DNA of 64,000 nucleotides. Source: Gottschalkia purinilytica (GTDB lineage Bacteria; Bacillota; Clostridia; Tissierellales; Gottschalkiaceae). The stretch lies in the NCBI RefSeq assembly GCF_001190785.1, contig NZ_LGSS01000010.1, positions 62,001 through 126,000 on the forward strand, read 5' to 3'. Below, one piece after another: positions 31,792 through 43,356 of the stretch; within the stretch, counting starts at the first letter, position 1; every line of letters begins with the position of its first letter. The notes below the pieces were generated by a model. The model was not told the DNA's origin. It did no database searches and worked only from the letters and a program-made list of their open reading frames with translations. Both the position numbers and the translations under genes were made by a program.

Positions 31792-31822
31792 TGAGTCTTA
31801 AAATGGAAGGAGGTAGACTGTA

Positions 31823-32221
31823 ATGGTTATGACAGATCCAATAGCAGATATGCTTACAAGAATTAGAAATAGCAATAATGCAAAACATGATACTGTAGAT
31901 ATTCCGGCTTCTAATATGAAAAAATCATTAGCTAATATTTTATTAGAAGAAGGTTTCATAAAAGGGTTTGATGTAATAGAAGATGGTAAGCAAGGAATCA
32001 TAAGAGTACAGTTGAAATACGGAAAAGATAATGAAAAAATAATAACTGGACTTAAAAGAATATCAAAGCCAGGATTAAGAGTTTATGTTAAAAGTGATGA
32101 GATACCAAGAGTATTAGGCGGACTTGGTATAGCAGTTCTTTCAACATCAAAGGGGATAGTTACTGATAAAGTAGCAAGAAAAGAAGCAGTAGGTGGAGAA
32201 GTAATCTGCTACGTATGGTAA
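31823..32221 (+). CDS. rpsH: 30S ribosomal protein S8
   Basis: A 132-aa S8: [32 protein letters not shown] and a C-terminal [13 protein letters not shown] 31823 is 9 nt after GGAGG; ATG 31829 is the alternative. In E. coli S8 regulates the spc operon. Confidence 0.96.
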   Translation: MVMTDPIADMLTRIRNSNNAKHDTVDIPASNMKKSLANILLEEGFIKGFDVIEDGKQGIIRVQLKYGKDNEKIITGLKRISKPGLRVYVKSDEIPRVLGGLGIAVLSTSKGIVTDKVARKEAVGGEVICYVW

Positions 32222-32257
32222 TAAATTAACATAAACTAATGAACGGGAGGTGCAACT

Positions 32258-32797
32258 ATGTCAAGGATAGGATTAAAGCCAATAACTATTCCAAGTGGAG
32301 TAGATTTCAAAGTTGATGCTAATAACTATGTTGTGGTAAAAGGACCAAAAGGAACGTTAGAACAACAAGTTAGCAAAGACTTAGGTATAAATGTAGAAGA
32401 TAATGTAATCAATGTAACTCGTCCAAGTGACAGAAAAAACCATAGATCATTACATGGTTTAACTAGAACTTTAATAGCTAACATGATTGAAGGTGTTAGT
32501 GATGGATATGTAAAAACATTAGACATCGTTGGTGTAGGTTACCGTGCACAAAAACAAGGTAAAAAATTAGTGCTAAGCTTAGGATTTTCTCATCCAGTAG
32601 AAATGGAAGATCCAGAAGGAATAGAAGTAGAAGTTCCTTCAAACAATAAAATTATAATAAAAGGTATAGATAAGCAAAAAGTTGGTAACTATGCTGCAGT
32701 AATAAGAGAATTAAGAAAACCTGAGCCATATAAAGGTAAAGGTATAAGATATGAAAACGAAGTGGTAAGACGTAAGGAAGGTAAGACAGGTAAGTAG
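32258..32797 (+). CDS. rplF: 50S ribosomal protein L6
   Basis: A 179-aa L6 with two homologous domains: [19 protein letters not shown] and the C-terminal [20 protein letters not shown]. It binds the sarcin-ricin loop area. GGGAGGTG upstream of ATG 32258. Confidence 0.97.
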   Translation: MSRIGLKPITIPSGVDFKVDANNYVVVKGPKGTLEQQVSKDLGINVEDNVINVTRPSDRKNHRSLHGLTRTLIANMIEGVSDGYVKTLDIVGVGYRAQKQGKKLVLSLGFSHPVEMEDPEGIEVEVPSNNKIIIKGIDKQKVGNYAAVIRELRKPEPYKGKGIRYENEVVRRKEGKTGK

Positions 32798-32820
32798 GAA
32801 TAAGAAGGGAGTGATAGCAG

Positions 32821-33189
32821 GTGCTTAAAAAAGTGAACAGTAACAAAAAGAGACAAAAGAGACATATGAGAGTAAGAAAAACTGTAAATGGAACTCCTGA
32901 GAGACCAAGATTAAATGTGTACAGAAGTCTTAATCATATATACGCACAAATAATTGATGACGTTGCTGGAAAAACTTTAATTTCAGCTTCAACTTTAGAT
33001 AAAGAGCTGAAAGAAAAAGTATCATCAACTGGTAATAAGGAAGCAGCTAAAGAAGTAGGAAAACTTGTAGCTAAAAAAGCCTTAGAAAAAGGAATTGAAA
33101 CAGTTGTTTTTGATAGAGGCGGATACTTATACCATGGAAGAGTAAAAGAACTTGCTGATGGAGCAAGAGAAGCAGGATTAAGATTCTAG
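32821..33189 (+). CDS. rplR: 50S ribosomal protein L18
   Basis: A 122-aa L18 that binds 5S r[22 protein letters not shown] and [22 protein letters not shown] start 32821 with AAGGGAGTG upstream. Confidence 0.96.
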   Translation: MLKKVNSNKKRQKRHMRVRKTVNGTPERPRLNVYRSLNHIYAQIIDDVAGKTLISASTLDKELKEKVSSTGNKEAAKEVGKLVAKKALEKGIETVVFDRGGYLYHGRVKELADGAREAGLRF

Positions 33190-33207
33190 GACGAAGGAGG
33201 GAAAAAA

Positions 33208-33714
33208 ATGAGCCGTGGACGTATTGATGCTAACGAATTAGATTTAAAAGAAAGCGTAGTAAGCATAAATCGTGTAACTAAAGTTGTTAAAGGTGGTAGA
33301 AACTTTAGATTCAGTGCCCTTGTAGTTGTTGGTGATGAGAATGGGCACGTTGGCGTAGGAATGGCTAAAGCCTTAGAAGTTCCTGAAGCTATAAGAAAAG
33401 CAATCCAAGATGCTAAAAAACATATAATAAAAGTACCTATGGTTGGAACAACAATTCCTCATGAAACTATAGGAGAATTTGGAGCAGGTAAAGTTTTATT
33501 AAAACCAGCTGCAGAAGGTACTGGAGTTATCGCAGGTGGTCCAGTTCGTGCGGTTATAGAATTAGCTGGTATAAGAGACTTAAGAGGTAAGTCTTTAGGC
33601 TCCAATAATCCAAGAAACATGGTTAATGCAACTATGCAAGCTTTAAGTCAACTTAAGAAAGCTGAAGAAGTTGCTAAGCTAAGAGGAAAAACTGTAGAAG
33701 AGTTACTAGGTTAG
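33208..33714 (+). CDS. rpsE: 30S ribosomal protein S5
   Basis: A 168-aa S5: [20 protein letters not shown] with the spectinomycin-related loop in wild-type form, [20 protein letters not shown], then the S5 C-domain. GAAGGAGGG upstream of ATG 33208. Confidence 0.97.
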   Translation: MSRGRIDANELDLKESVVSINRVTKVVKGGRNFRFSALVVVGDENGHVGVGMAKALEVPEAIRKAIQDAKKHIIKVPMVGTTIPHETIGEFGAGKVLLKPAAEGTGVIAGGPVRAVIELAGIRDLRGKSLGSNNPRNMVNATMQALSQLKKAEEVAKLRGKTVEELLG

Positions 33715-33726
33715 GGGGGAAGCACC

Positions 33727-33903
33727 TTGGCTAAAATACAAATAAAATTAATAAGAAGTAAAATAGGAAGATCAGAAAAGCAAGTTAGAACAATTGAAGC
33801 TCTTGGATTAAGAAAAATTGGTCAAATAGTTGAAAAAGAAGATACTCCTCAAATCAGAGGTATGGTAGAAAAAGTTAAGCATATGGTTGAAGTTACTGAA
33901 TAA
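33727..33903 (+). CDS. rpmD: 50S ribosomal protein L30
   Basis: A 58-aa L30 from TTG 33727, beginning [19 protein letters not shown] and containing [29 protein letters not shown] precedes it by 5 nt. Located in the usual rpsE-rpmD-rplO order. Confidence 0.95.
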   Translation: MAKIQIKLIRSKIGRSEKQVRTIEALGLRKIGQIVEKEDTPQIRGMVEKVKHMVEVTE

Positions 33904-33933
33904 TATGATCTTAAAATAGAGGAGGTGTAAAGC

Positions 33934-34377
33934 ATGAAATTACATCAATTAAGACCGAACGTAGGTGGAGGAAGCAAAAATACTAAAAGATTAGGTAGAG
34001 GTACAGCTACTGGACAAGGAAAAACTGCCGGTAGAGGACAAAAAGGTCAAAAGTCACGTTCAGGTGGTGGTGTAAGACCTGGCTTCGAAGGAGGGCAAAT
34101 GCCTTTATATAGAAGACTACCTAAAAGAGGATTTACAAATATATTTGCTACAAAATATGTTATAGTAAATCTTGAAGATTTAAACAGATTCGATGATAAT
34201 ACAGAAATAACTCCAGAACTACTAATTGAATCAGGTCTTATCAAGAAGTTAGAAGATGGAGTTAAGATTTTAGGAAACGGTGAGTTAAATAAAAAATTAA
34301 CTGTCAAAGCTAATAAATTCAGCAAATCTGCTGCTGAAAAGATAGAGGCAAATGGGGGAAAAGTAGAGGTGATTTAA
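33934..34377 (+). CDS. rplO: 50S ribosomal protein L15
   Basis: A 147-aa L15 with a Gly/Arg-rich N-terminal extension ([20 protein letters not shown] and [20 protein letters not shown]). Its stop lies one base before the secY start codon. Confidence 0.96.
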   Translation: MKLHQLRPNVGGGSKNTKRLGRGTATGQGKTAGRGQKGQKSRSGGGVRPGFEGGQMPLYRRLPKRGFTNIFATKYVIVNLEDLNRFDDNTEITPELLIESGLIKKLEDGVKILGNGELNKKLTVKANKFSKSAAEKIEANGGKVEVI

Positions 34378-34378
34378 A

Positions 34379-35653
34379 TTGCTATCAACTCTTAAAAATG
34401 CTTGGAAGATTCCAGAGCTAAGAAAGAAAATGTTATTTACATTATTCATGTTGTTTATATTTAGACTGGGATCTAGCATTCCTGTGCCAGGGGTAAATAA
34501 AGAGGTAATAGCTCAAATGTTTAATCAGCAATCAGGAGGGCTATTAGATTTTCTTAACTTGATGGCAGGGGGAGCCTTTAAAGACTTTACTATCTTTGCA
34601 CTGAACATATATCCTTATATTACAGCTTCGATTATACTGCAATTGCTTACTATAGCAATACCGAGTTTAGAATCGTTAGCTAAAGAGGGAGACGAAGGTA
34701 GAAAGAAAATATCCAAGTATACTAAATATTTGACGATAGTATTGGCAATAGTTCAGGCGTTAGGCCTTAGTGTAGGATTTTTCAATCAAGCTATAGTTGA
34801 TAAGAGCTTTATTTCAGTAGCAGTTATAGTTATTACTTTAACTGCAGGTACTGCTTTCCTAATGTGGTTAGGACAACAGATTACTGAAAAAGGTATAGGA
34901 AATGGAATATCGTTGTTAATATTTGTGGGAATCGTGTCAAGAGCACCTGGTGGAGTAATAAAAATATTCCAACTTTATAAAGCTGGGGAAGCGAAGATAC
35001 TTTCTATATTGGCTTTCTTAGTAATAGCTTTAATTATAATAGTTGCAGTTATAGCTATACAGGAAGGACAAAGAAAGATTCCTGTTCAGTATGCTAAAAG
35101 AGTTGTAGGTAGAAAAATGTACGGAGGACAAAGTACACATATACCTATAAAAGTATTAATGGCTGGTGTTATTCCAGTTATATTTTCAACTTCATTATTA
35201 AATTTCCCGCAAATTATAGCATTGTTCTTTAAAGGTAATTTTGCTGAGTTTGTTAAAAATTATTTGACACTTAACGGAACAGCGGGAATTTGGATATACT
35301 CAATATTAAATGTAATTCTGATAATTTTCTTCACATATTTCTATACAGCTGTTCAATTTAATCCTATTGAATATGCGAATAACTTGAAACAGTATGGTGG
35401 ATTTATACCTGGAATAAGACCAGGAAAGCCAACATCTGATTATTTAAGTAAAGTTATATCAAAGATAACACTTGCTGGAGCAGTAACATTAGCTATAATA
35501 GCTACACTTCCAGTTATTGTAGAAGCGATAGTAAGATTAAAAATCCACTTTGGTGGTACAGGATTATTAATCGTTGTAGGAGTTGCATTAGAGACTATGA
35601 AACAGATAGAATCACAAATGCTTACTAGACACTACAAAGGTTTCTTAAAGTAA
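34379..35653 (+). CDS. secY: preprotein translocase subunit SecY
   Basis: A 424-aa SecY with ten predicted membrane segments, the core of the SecYEG channel. Family landmarks are RLGSSIPVPGVNKEV (plug side), GIGNGISLLIFVGI and the cytoplasmic RVVGRKMYGGQSTHIPIK. TTG start 34379 with AGAGGTGAT upstream; coupled to rplO. Confidence 0.97.
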   Translation: MLSTLKNAWKIPELRKKMLFTLFMLFIFRLGSSIPVPGVNKEVIAQMFNQQSGGLLDFLNLMAGGAFKDFTIFALNIYPYITASIILQLLTIAIPSLESLAKEGDEGRKKISKYTKYLTIVLAIVQALGLSVGFFNQAIVDKSFISVAVIVITLTAGTAFLMWLGQQITEKGIGNGISLLIFVGIVSRAPGGVIKIFQLYKAGEAKILSILAFLVIALIIIVAVIAIQEGQRKIPVQYAKRVVGRKMYGGQSTHIPIKVLMAGVIPVIFSTSLLNFPQIIALFFKGNFAEFVKNYLTLNGTAGIWIYSILNVILIIFFTYFYTAVQFNPIEYANNLKQYGGFIPGIRPGKPTSDYLSKVISKITLAGAVTLAIIATLPVIVEAIVRLKIHFGGTGLLIVVGVALETMKQIESQMLTRHYKGFLK

Positions 35654-35681
35654 AATATTAACTCCTTAGGAGATGATATAA

Positions 35682-36332
35682 TTGAGACTTATTTTATTAG
35701 GACCACCTGGAGCTGGAAAAGGAACTCAAGCATCAGGTATAGTTAAAAAATATGGAATACCACATATATCAACAGGGGATATATTCAGAAAGAACATTAG
35801 TGAAGGAACTGAATTAGGTAAAAAAGCTAAAGAGTATATGGATCAAGGACTACTAGTTCCTGATGAGTTAGTGGTAGCTATCGTGAAAGATAGACTAGTA
35901 GAAGAAGATTGTAAAGAAGGATTTTTACTAGATGGATTTCCAAGAACAGTAGCGCAGGCAGATGCTTTAGATATAGAGATTAAAAACTTAGAATATTGTC
36001 TAGATAAAGTTATAAATATAGATGTAACTAAAGAAGAGCTGATCGAAAGAGCAGTAGGAAGAAGAATATGTAAAGAATGTGGAGCTACCTACCATATCAA
36101 ATTTAATCCTACGAAAGCTGAAGGAAAATGTGATGCTTGTGGTGGTGAGCTTTATCAAAGAGAAGACGATACAGTAGAAACAGTAACTAAAAGAATAGAA
36201 GTTTATTTAGAACAAACTAAACCCCTAATTGATTACTATGAAAAAAAAGGTGTGTTAGTAAACATTGATGGAAAACAAGATATTGATAAGGTCTTTTCTG
36301 ACATAGTAAATGCTTTAGGGAGCGATAAGTAA
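35682..36332 (+). CDS. adk: adenylate kinase
   Basis: A 216-aa kinase converting AMP + ATP to 2 ADP. P-loop [11 protein letters not shown] near residues 7-17, LID domain with a structural zinc site (CKECGATYH...[13 protein letters not shown]) typical of Gram-positive enzymes, [16 protein letters not shown] start 35682 with TTAGGAGATGA upstream. The stop overlaps the map start by one base. Confidence 0.97.
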   Translation: MRLILLGPPGAGKGTQASGIVKKYGIPHISTGDIFRKNISEGTELGKKAKEYMDQGLLVPDELVVAIVKDRLVEEDCKEGFLLDGFPRTVAQADALDIEIKNLEYCLDKVINIDVTKEELIERAVGRRICKECGATYHIKFNPTKAEGKCDACGGELYQREDDTVETVTKRIEVYLEQTKPLIDYYEKKGVLVNIDGKQDIDKVFSDIVNALGSDK

Positions 36333-37078
36333 TGATAATATTAAAGAGTCAACGAGAAATTGAGAAAATGAGAATGGCAGGAAGGGTTGTAGCTGAAACC
36401 CATGCCTTTCTCAAAGAAATAATCAAGCCTGGTATAACAACTAAGGAACTTGATGAAGCTGCAGAGAAGTTTATTAAAGAAAAAGGTGCTATACCTGCTT
36501 TTAAGGGTTATAATGGATTTCCGGGAAGTATATGTGCATCAGTAAATGAAGAAGTAGTACATGGAATTCCTGGGTTAAAAAAGTTAAAAAATGGAGATAT
36601 TATTAGTATAGATATAGGCTCAATAGTTGATGGATATTATGGAGATGGAGCTAAAACTTATCCAGTTGGTGAAATATCTGATGAAGATAAGAAACTTATA
36701 GAAGTCACTAGACAGTCATTCTATGAAGGAATAAAATTTGCTAAGGTAGGCTATAGACTTACAGATATATCGCATGCTATACAAAAATATGTAGAAAGTA
36801 ATGGATTTTCTGTAGTCAAAGATTTTGTTGGTCATGGTATAGGTCAAAATATGCATGAGGAACCTCAAATACCTAACTTTGGTCCTCCAGGAAAAGGACC
36901 TAGACTGCAAGCTGGTATGGTCTTAGCAATAGAACCTATGGTAAACGTAGGAACTTATAGAGTAAATGTATTAAGTGATAACTGGACAGTAGTAACGGTT
37001 GATAACAAAAACTCAGCACATTATGAACACACTATAGCTATTACTAACGATGAACCATTAATACTAACTTCGTTATAA
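36332..37078 (+). CDS. map: type I methionine aminopeptidase
   Basis: A 248-aa enzyme removing N-terminal Met. Metal ligands are recognisable in [17 protein letters not shown] (two Asp), [13 protein letters not shown] (His) and LAIEPMV (Glu), with a final Glu in YEHTIAI. The adk-map-infA order is typical. Confidence 0.96.
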   Translation: MIILKSQREIEKMRMAGRVVAETHAFLKEIIKPGITTKELDEAAEKFIKEKGAIPAFKGYNGFPGSICASVNEEVVHGIPGLKKLKNGDIISIDIGSIVDGYYGDGAKTYPVGEISDEDKKLIEVTRQSFYEGIKFAKVGYRLTDISHAIQKYVESNGFSVVKDFVGHGIGQNMHEEPQIPNFGPPGKGPRLQAGMVLAIEPMVNVGTYRVNVLSDNWTVVTVDNKNSAHYEHTIAITNDEPLILTSL

Positions 37079-37099
37079 TCCATACGAGAGGTGAAACTT

Positions 37100-37381
37100 A
37101 TGGAAACCACTAATGATATTAATATAGGTCAAGTGGTAAGATCTAAAGCTGGTAGGGATAAAGGTAAAGTTTTTATCATTAATAGCATAATAGATGAGCA
37201 ATATGTATCTATTGTTGATGGTAAATATAGAAAACTGAGTAATCCTAAAAAGAAAAAAATAAGGCACCTAGTAATATATAACTCAATATTAAAAGATTTT
37301 AAAGATAAGCTTGAAAATAATGAGAAAATAAATAATGCTTATGTAAGAAAAATATTAGAGCCTTTTAATAAAGAAATCTAA
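37100..37381 (+). CDS. KOW-domain RNA-binding protein (L14e/L27e-like)
   Basis: A 93-aa basic protein with an N-terminal KOW motif (IGQVVRSKAGRDKGKVFII) and a Lys-rich middle (LSNPKKKKIRHL). Clostridia commonly encode this protein between map and infA; it resembles archaeal/eukaryotic L14e-type proteins. Start ATG 37100 with GAGAGGTGA 6 nt upstream; a GTG at 37091 overlaps that site. Likely ribosome- or RNA-associated; exact role unknown. Confidence 0.82.
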   Translation: METTNDINIGQVVRSKAGRDKGKVFIINSIIDEQYVSIVDGKYRKLSNPKKKKIRHLVIYNSILKDFKDKLENNEKINNAYVRKILEPFNKEI

Positions 37382-37410
37382 ATTGATTGAACGGGAGGTT
37401 CGATTACCTA

Positions 37411-37629
37411 ATGTCTAAAAAGGATATTATAGAGGTAGAAGGGACCGTAGTTGAAGCTCTTCCAAATACCATGTTTAAAGTTAAACTTGAAAATGGTCAC
37501 GAAATATTAGCTCATATATCTGGTAAACTTAGAATGAATTTCATTAGAATATTACCAGGTGACAAGGTTACTATAGAGTTATCACCTTATGACTTAACAA
37601 GAGGAAGAATAACTTGGCGTAACAAGTAA
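37411..37629 (+). CDS. infA: translation initiation factor IF-1
   Basis: A 72-aa OB-fold protein from ATG 37411 ([20 protein letters not shown]), containing [20 protein letters not shown] and the C-terminal [15 protein letters not shown] upstream. It occupies the A site during initiation. Confidence 0.97.
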   Translation: MSKKDIIEVEGTVVEALPNTMFKVKLENGHEILAHISGKLRMNFIRILPGDKVTIELSPYDLTRGRITWRNK

Positions 37630-37653
37630 CAAGCAAAGCAAGGAGGGATTACC

Positions 37654-37767
37654 ATGAAAGTAAGACCATCAGTTAAAAAGATATGCGAAAAATGTCAAAT
37701 CATTAGAAGAAAAGGAAAAGTAATGGTTATCTGTGAAAATCCTAGACATAAACAAAAACAAGGCTAA
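37654..37767 (+). CDS. rpmJ: 50S ribosomal protein L36
   Basis: A 37-aa L36 with the zinc ligand pattern [20 protein letters not shown] and PRHKQKQG at the end. ATG 37654 with AAGGAGGG. Follows infA as usual. Confidence 0.97.
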   Translation: MKVRPSVKKICEKCQIIRRKGKVMVICENPRHKQKQG

Positions 37768-37936
37768 TTTAATATAAAATAGTCTAGTTGTTTGTTAAAA
37801 TTTTTAGTATAATATTATTTTGGTGATGTTAGTTTGAAATCGCGGCTGCTTTAAAATAAATTTTAAAATTTTTTTGATAGAGACCATATAATTGGTTGAG
37901 ACTATCTAAGTACAGCATTGGGAGGTGTAAATTCAA
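37768..37936 (+). promoter_or_regulatory. rpmJ-rpsM intergenic leader
   Basis: A 169-nt gap. It holds a perfect TATAAT (37808-37813) with only a weak -35, a T-rich AT hairpin (TTTTAAAAT around 37850-37875) and a hairpin GATAG (37876-37880)/CTATC (about 37901-37905) with an inner ACCA/TGGT. It could be an internal promoter plus leader of the alpha operon; I do not recognise a known element. Confidence 0.4.
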
Positions 37937-38305
37937 ATGGCTAGAATTGCTGGTGTAGACTTACCAAGAGATAAAAGAGTTGAAATTGGATTAACATATA
38001 TCTACGGTATCGGTAGATCAAGATCGAATGAAATACTAGCAAAAGCAGGTGTTAATCCTGATACAAGAGTTAGAGATTTAACTGAATCTGAAGTTAACGA
38101 ATTAAGAAGTACAATAGACACTTACATGGTAGAAGGTGACCTAAGAAGAGAAGTAGCGTTAAACATCAAAAGATTAAGAGAAATCGGAAGCTATAGAGGA
38201 TATAGACATAGAAGAGGATTACCTGTAAGAGGACAAAATACTAAGAATAATGCAAGAACAAGAAAAGGTCCTAAAAAGCTTGTAAGTAAAGGTAAGAAGA
38301 AATAG
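37937..38305 (+). CDS. rpsM: 30S ribosomal protein S13
   Basis: A 122-aa S13 of the head: [54 protein letters not shown] 37937 with GGGAGGTG upstream. First gene of the alpha group. Confidence 0.97.
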   Translation: MARIAGVDLPRDKRVEIGLTYIYGIGRSRSNEILAKAGVNPDTRVRDLTESEVNELRSTIDTYMVEGDLRREVALNIKRLREIGSYRGYRHRRGLPVRGQNTKNNARTRKGPKKLVSKGKKK

Positions 38306-38325
38306 TAGAAAAGGAGGGACTGTGA

Positions 38326-38721
38326 GTGGCTAAAAAAGGTGTTAAAACTCGTGTTAAAAGAAGAGAGCGTAAAAATGTAGAAAGAGGTCAAGCTCATATA
38401 AGATCAACTTTCAATAACACAATGGTAACATTAACAGATGCAAACGGAAATGTTCTTTCATGGGCTAGCGCAGGGCAACTAGGATTCAGAGGCTCAAAAA
38501 AATCAACTCCATTCGCTGCTCAAATGGCTGCTGAAGAAGCTGCTAAAAAAGCAATGGAACATGGATTAAAAACTGTAGAAGTATATGTTAAAGGACCAGG
38601 ATCAGGAAGAGAAGCTGCTATAAGATCATTACAAGCAGCTGGATTAGAAGTTAGTTTAATAAAGGATACAACTCCAATACCACATAATGGTTGTAGACCA
38701 CCTAAACGTAGAAGAGTCTAA
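38326..38721 (+). CDS. rpsK: 30S ribosomal protein S11
   Basis: A 131-aa S11: [54 protein letters not shown] start 38326 with AAGGAGGGAC. Confidence 0.97.
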   Translation: MAKKGVKTRVKRRERKNVERGQAHIRSTFNNTMVTLTDANGNVLSWASAGQLGFRGSKKSTPFAAQMAAEEAAKKAMEHGLKTVEVYVKGPGSGREAAIRSLQAAGLEVSLIKDTTPIPHNGCRPPKRRRV

Positions 38722-38747
38722 TAAATTAGTTACAGGAGGTGCACAGG

Positions 38748-39383
38748 ATGGCAAGATACACAGGACCAGTATGTAGACTTTGTCGTAGAGAAGGACAAAA
38801 GCTCTACTTAAAGGGTGATAAATGTTATACAGATAAATGTCCAGTAGCTAGAAGAACATATGCTCCAGGACAACATGGACAAAGCAGAAAGAAATTATCA
38901 GACTATGGAACTCAATTAAGAGAAAAACAAAAAGTTCGTAGATATTATGGTGTTTTAGAAGCCCCAATGAGAAAATACTTCAAAATGGCTGATAAAGCTC
39001 AAGGAATAACAGGTGAAAATTTATTAAAAATATTAGAACTAAGATTAGATAATGTTGTATATAGATTAGGATTAGCTGCATCGAGAGCAGAAGCAAGACA
39101 ATTAGTAATCCATGGACACTTTACAGTAAATGGTAAGAAAGTTGATATACCTTCATATCTAATGAATGTTGGTGATGTTATAGAAGTTAAAGAAAAAAGT
39201 AAAAATTCACCTAAGTTCAAAGAAATTCAAGAAAACCATCAAGGAAATACACCATCATGGTTACAAGTTGATGCAGAAAAATTATCAGGAAAGATCGTTG
39301 CTGAACCTTCAAGAGAAGACGTAGATCTTCCAATTCAAGAACATTTAATAGTAGAGTTATACTCTAAAAATAACATTAAATAA
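38748..39383 (+). CDS. rpsD: 30S ribosomal protein S4, zinc type
   Basis: A 211-aa S4 from ATG 38748 ([20 protein letters not shown]), with Cys ligands CRLC and [11 protein letters not shown], and the S4 RNA-binding domain [26 protein letters not shown] is 8 nt upstream; GTG 38739 overlaps it. Confidence 0.96.
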   Translation: MARYTGPVCRLCRREGQKLYLKGDKCYTDKCPVARRTYAPGQHGQSRKKLSDYGTQLREKQKVRRYYGVLEAPMRKYFKMADKAQGITGENLLKILELRLDNVVYRLGLAASRAEARQLVIHGHFTVNGKKVDIPSYLMNVGDVIEVKEKSKNSPKFKEIQENHQGNTPSWLQVDAEKLSGKIVAEPSREDVDLPIQEHLIVELYSKNNIK

Positions 39384-39460
39384 TATATTTTGATATTTTT
39401 ATATAGAATCAGTTACCCTCAAGATATAAAATAAATATTACCAAGGAGGGTTAAGAATAA

Positions 39461-40408
39461 ATGATAGAAATTGAAAAGCCAAAAATTGAAATTGTTGAGA
39501 TGAATGAAGATAATACCTATGGTAAATTTGTAGTTGAGCCTTTAGAGAGAGGATATGGAACTACTCTAGGTAACTCTTTAAGAAGAATTCTACTTTCTTC
39601 ATTACCAGGAGCAGCCGTTTCTTCTATAAAAATCCAAGGTGTTTTGCATGAGTTTTCTACAATACCTGGAGTACTTGAAGATGTATCGGAAGTTATATTA
39701 AATATAAAAGACATAGCAGCTATTATGCATACAGATGAACCTGTAATGTTAAGAATAGAAGCTGAAGGACCAGGAGTAATAACTGCTGGGGATATATTAA
39801 CAGGACCAGATGTAGAAGTATTAAATAAAGACTTACACATAGCAACATTAGATGATGATGCAAAACTAGACATGGAACTGGAAATAGTTAAAGGAAGAGG
39901 GTATGTTCCTGCCGATAAAAATAAAAAAGAAAATCAGCCTATAGGTGTGTTACCAATAGACTCTATATTTACACCTGTAAAGAAAATAAACTTTGAAGTT
40001 GAGAATACTAGAGTTGGTCAAGTAACAGACTTTGATAAGCTTATTTTAGAAGTTTGGACGGATGGAACTATAAAACCTGATGAAGCGACTTCATTAGGAG
40101 CTAAGATATTAAATGAACATCTTAACTTATTCATAACTTTAACAGATCATGTTAATGATGTTGAGATAATGGTTGAGAAGGAAGAAGATAAGAAAGAAAA
40201 AGTTCTAGAAATGACAATAGAAGAACTTGATCTTTCAGTAAGATCATATAACTGTTTAAAAAGAGCAGGAATTAATACTGTTGAGGAACTAACTCAAAAA
40301 TCTGAAGAAGATATGATGAAAGTTAGAAATCTTGGTAAAAAATCCCTTGAAGAAGTTCAACACAAACTTGCTGAGCTAGGATTAGGTTTAAGAAAAAGTG
40401 AAGAGTAA
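39461..40408 (+). CDS. rpoA: DNA-directed RNA polymerase alpha subunit
   Basis: A 315-aa alpha: N-terminal assembly domain ([20 protein letters not shown]) and C-terminal UP-element-binding domain ([32 protein letters not shown]). AAGGAGGG upstream of ATG 39461. Confidence 0.97.
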   Translation: MIEIEKPKIEIVEMNEDNTYGKFVVEPLERGYGTTLGNSLRRILLSSLPGAAVSSIKIQGVLHEFSTIPGVLEDVSEVILNIKDIAAIMHTDEPVMLRIEAEGPGVITAGDILTGPDVEVLNKDLHIATLDDDAKLDMELEIVKGRGYVPADKNKKENQPIGVLPIDSIFTPVKKINFEVENTRVGQVTDFDKLILEVWTDGTIKPDEATSLGAKILNEHLNLFITLTDHVNDVEIMVEKEEDKKEKVLEMTIEELDLSVRSYNCLKRAGINTVEELTQKSEEDMMKVRNLGKKSLEEVQHKLAELGLGLRKSEE

Positions 40409-40432
40409 TACTTGCTAAAGGAGGGATGATTA

Positions 40433-40774
40433 ATGGCTAAATTAAGAAAACTTGGACGTCCTACTGACCATAGAAAAGCCATGTTAAGAAATTTAGTTAC
40501 TAGCTTACTCAGAAATGGAAAAATAACTACTACAGAAACTAGAGCTAAAGAAGCTAAAAGAATGGCAGAAAAAATGATTACTTTAGCAAAAAGAGGAGAT
40601 TTACATGCAAGACGTCAGGTTTTAGCATATGTGTATGATGAAACAGTTGTTAAAAACTTATTTGATGAAGTAGCTCCTAAGTATGCTGAAAGAAATGGTG
40701 GATATACTAGAATATTAAAAATGGGACCACGTAGAGGCGACGCTGCAGAGATGGTTATTTTAGAATTACTATAG
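40433..40774 (+). CDS. rplQ: 50S ribosomal protein L17
   Basis: A 113-aa L17 near the tunnel exit: [62 protein letters not shown] upstream. Last gene of the superoperon, with a terminator after it. Confidence 0.97.
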   Translation: MAKLRKLGRPTDHRKAMLRNLVTSLLRNGKITTTETRAKEAKRMAEKMITLAKRGDLHARRQVLAYVYDETVVKNLFDEVAPKYAERNGGYTRILKMGPRRGDAAEMVILELL

Positions 40775-40778
40775 AACT

Positions 40779-40818
40779 CAAAGGGATTAAGTTAAAATCA
40801 AACTTAGTCCCTTTTTAC
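40779..40818 (+). terminator. intrinsic terminator after rplQ
   Basis: 14-bp stem AAAGGGATTAAGTT/AACTTAGTCCCTTT (one G-U) with loop AAAATCA, followed by TT.ACTG; a strong end to the S10-alpha run. Confidence 0.88.
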
Positions 40819-40865
40819 TGATTAAAAAAATGACATAGGAGTCATATCTCAGAGAGGGATAAACT

Positions 40866-41696
40866 ATGAAAGATACAATAATTAAAATAGAAAATGTGGT
40901 ATATGAGTATCCTAGCAATGAAGATGAAATAGTTACAGCTGTAAATAATGTAAGCTTAGATATAAAAAAAGGTGAATTCTTGGTTATATTAGGTCATAAT
41001 GGATCAGGTAAATCAACTCTTGCTAAACTTATGAACTCTTTAATACTGCCTACAAAGGGAAAAGTCTATGTAGATGGCATGGACACATCTGATGAAGAAA
41101 AAATATGGGATATAAGGCAAACTGCAGGTATGGTATTTCAAAATCCAGACAATCAGTTAGTTGCTACAATAGTAGAAGAAGATGTTGCATTTGGTCCAGA
41201 AAATCAAGGAATAGAACCTAGTGAAATTAGAAAAAGAGTAGATGAAGCCTTAGAAGTAGTAGAAATGACAGAATATAAAACTCATGGACCGCACTTATTA
41301 TCTGGTGGACAAAAACAGAGAATAGCTATAGCAGGGGTATTAGCTATGAGACCGGAGTGTATAATCTTAGATGAACCGACAGCTATGCTAGATCCTTCTG
41401 GTAGAAAAGAGGTTATTAGCACTATAAAAAAACTTAACAAGGAAGAAAATAAAACAATAGTTCACATAACTCATTATATGGATGAAGCTGTAGAAGCAGA
41501 TAGAATAATAGTAATGGAACAAGGACAAATAGTACTGGAAGGAACTCCTAAAGAGGTATTTAGTCAGGTAAAAAAAATAAAAGAACTAGGTCTTGATGTC
41601 CCACAAGTTACTGAATTAGTACACAAATTGAGAGAAGAAGGGATAAACTTACCTAGTGATATATTAACTGTCGAGGAATTGGTGAATGTAATATGA
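40866..41696 (+). CDS. ecfA1: ECF transporter ATPase A1
   Basis: A 276-aa ABC ATPase that powers vitamin/micronutrient uptake with EcfT and swappable S components. Walker [10 protein letters not shown] near residues 43-51, Q-loop FQNPDNQLV, signature [14 protein letters not shown], Walker [12 protein letters not shown]. It overlaps ecfA2 by 4 nt (ATGA), and no S component is in the locus, as expected of a group II module. Confidence 0.94.
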   Translation: MKDTIIKIENVVYEYPSNEDEIVTAVNNVSLDIKKGEFLVILGHNGSGKSTLAKLMNSLILPTKGKVYVDGMDTSDEEKIWDIRQTAGMVFQNPDNQLVATIVEEDVAFGPENQGIEPSEIRKRVDEALEVVEMTEYKTHGPHLLSGGQKQRIAIAGVLAMRPECIILDEPTAMLDPSGRKEVISTIKKLNKEENKTIVHITHYMDEAVEADRIIVMEQGQIVLEGTPKEVFSQVKKIKELGLDVPQVTELVHKLREEGINLPSDILTVEELVNVI

Positions 41697-42556
41697 GTAT
41701 AAAAATTACAGGATTAACACATGTTTATAATGAAAAAACTCCTTTTGAAAAAAAAGCTCTAGATGATATTAATATTGAAATAGAGCAAGGAGATTTTATA
41801 GGACTAATCGGACATACAGGATCTGGAAAATCAACTCTAATACAACATTTAAATGGATTACTTAAACCTAACTCAGGAAATATAGAGATAAATAATATGG
41901 ATATTACATCAAAAGAGATTAGTCTTAAAAGTGTGAGACAAAAAGTAGGACTAGTATTTCAATATCCAGAACATCAGTTATTTGAAGAGACTATTTATAA
42001 GGATATAGCTTTTGGACCACAAAATCTAGGATTATCAGAAGAAGAAATTCATAGAAGAGTACTTGAGTCTATGGAATTAGTAGGATTAGACTATGAAAAA
42101 GTAAAAGATAGATCTCCTTTTGAACTCAGTGGAGGACAAAAACGAAGAGTAGCTATAGCAGGCGTATTGGCTATGAAACCAGAGGTTTTAATTTTAGATG
42201 AACCAACAGCAGGTCTTGACCCAAAAGGAAGAGATGATATATTAGGACAAATACAACAACTATATGAGAAAAATAATATGACTATAATACTTGTATCTCA
42301 TAGTATGGAAGATATAGCACGCCTTGTTAATAAAATAATAGTTATGCATCGAGGAAAAGTTGCATTATATGGAGAACCAAGAGAAATATTTAAAAGAGTA
42401 GAAGAGTTAGAAAACTTTGGGCTTGGGGTACCTCAAATAACATATTTTATGAGGGCTTTGAAAAATAAGATCGAAAATATAAGAGATGATATATTTACAG
42501 TAGATGAAGCTAAAGAGGAATTATTAAAATATATGAGGAGAAAAGAGAATGATTAA
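41693..42556 (+). CDS. ecfA2: ECF transporter ATPase A2
   Basis: A 287-aa second ATPase: Walker [10 protein letters not shown] near residues 40-48, Q-loop FQYPEHQLF, signature [15 protein letters not shown], Walker [14 protein letters not shown]-loop VSHSMED. Pairs with EcfA1; overlaps ecfT by 8 nt. Confidence 0.94.
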   Translation: MSIKITGLTHVYNEKTPFEKKALDDINIEIEQGDFIGLIGHTGSGKSTLIQHLNGLLKPNSGNIEINNMDITSKEISLKSVRQKVGLVFQYPEHQLFEETIYKDIAFGPQNLGLSEEEIHRRVLESMELVGLDYEKVKDRSPFELSGGQKRRVAIAGVLAMKPEVLILDEPTAGLDPKGRDDILGQIQQLYEKNNMTIILVSHSMEDIARLVNKIIVMHRGKVALYGEPREIFKRVEELENFGLGVPQITYFMRALKNKIENIRDDIFTVDEAKEELLKYMRRKEND

Positions 42557-43346
42557 AAATATAACTATAGGTCAGTATTTTCCTGGAGATACTGTCATCC
42601 ACAACTTAGACCCTAGGATAAAGATAATATCAGTATTTCTTTTTATCATCTCTCTTTTTTTTATAAATAGCTTTTATCCATATATATTTGTTGCATTATT
42701 TATATTATCTGTTATGAAACTTTCCAGAGTTCCAATAAGATATGTTTTAAAAGGACTTAAACCCCTATTAATACTGATATCTATTACGTTTGCTATAAAT
42801 GTCTTTATGACAAAAGGAGAAATATTATTTGAGATAGGTCCTTTAGATATTACAAAAGAAGGATTGATACAGGCTACATTTATGGCTTTAAGACTTATAC
42901 TATTAGTTATAGGGACAACATTACTTACACTTACTACATCACCCATATCATTAACAGATGGCATAGAAAAATTACTTAGTCCATTTTCTAAAATAGGAGT
43001 ACCTGCGCATGAGCTTGCAATGATGATGACAATAGCGTTAAGATTTATTCCTACATTGTTAGAAGAAACTGATAAGATAATGAAGGCTCAAATGGCGAGA
43101 GGTGCAGACTTTGAAAGTGGTAATATAATAAGAAGAGCTAAAAGCTTAGTTCCACTATTAGTACCTTTATTTATAAGTGCTTTCAGACGTGCAGATGATT
43201 TGGCAATGGCTATGGAAGCAAGATGCTATAGGGGTGGAGAGAATAGAACTAGAATGAAACAACTAAAACTCGAAAAAAGAGATTATGTGGCTATGTTTAT
43301 AACACTATTATTATTGGCTATCATAATAGTGTATAGATTTATATAG
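42549..43346 (+). CDS. ecfT: ECF transporter transmembrane subunit EcfT
   Basis: A 265-aa membrane protein with several hydrophobic segments (about residues 28-62, 70-85, 105-125, 245-263) and the coupling-helix Ala-Arg-Gly motifs [11 protein letters not shown] and [15 protein letters not shown]. It holds the ATPases and S components together. Confidence 0.93.
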   Translation: MIKNITIGQYFPGDTVIHNLDPRIKIISVFLFIISLFFINSFYPYIFVALFILSVMKLSRVPIRYVLKGLKPLLILISITFAINVFMTKGEILFEIGPLDITKEGLIQATFMALRLILLVIGTTLLTLTTSPISLTDGIEKLLSPFSKIGVPAHELAMMMTIALRFIPTLLEETDKIMKAQMARGADFESGNIIRRAKSLVPLLVPLFISAFRRADDLAMAMEARCYRGGENRTRMKQLKLEKRDYVAMFITLLLLAIIIVYRFI

Positions 43347-43356
43347 AGGGATTTAA

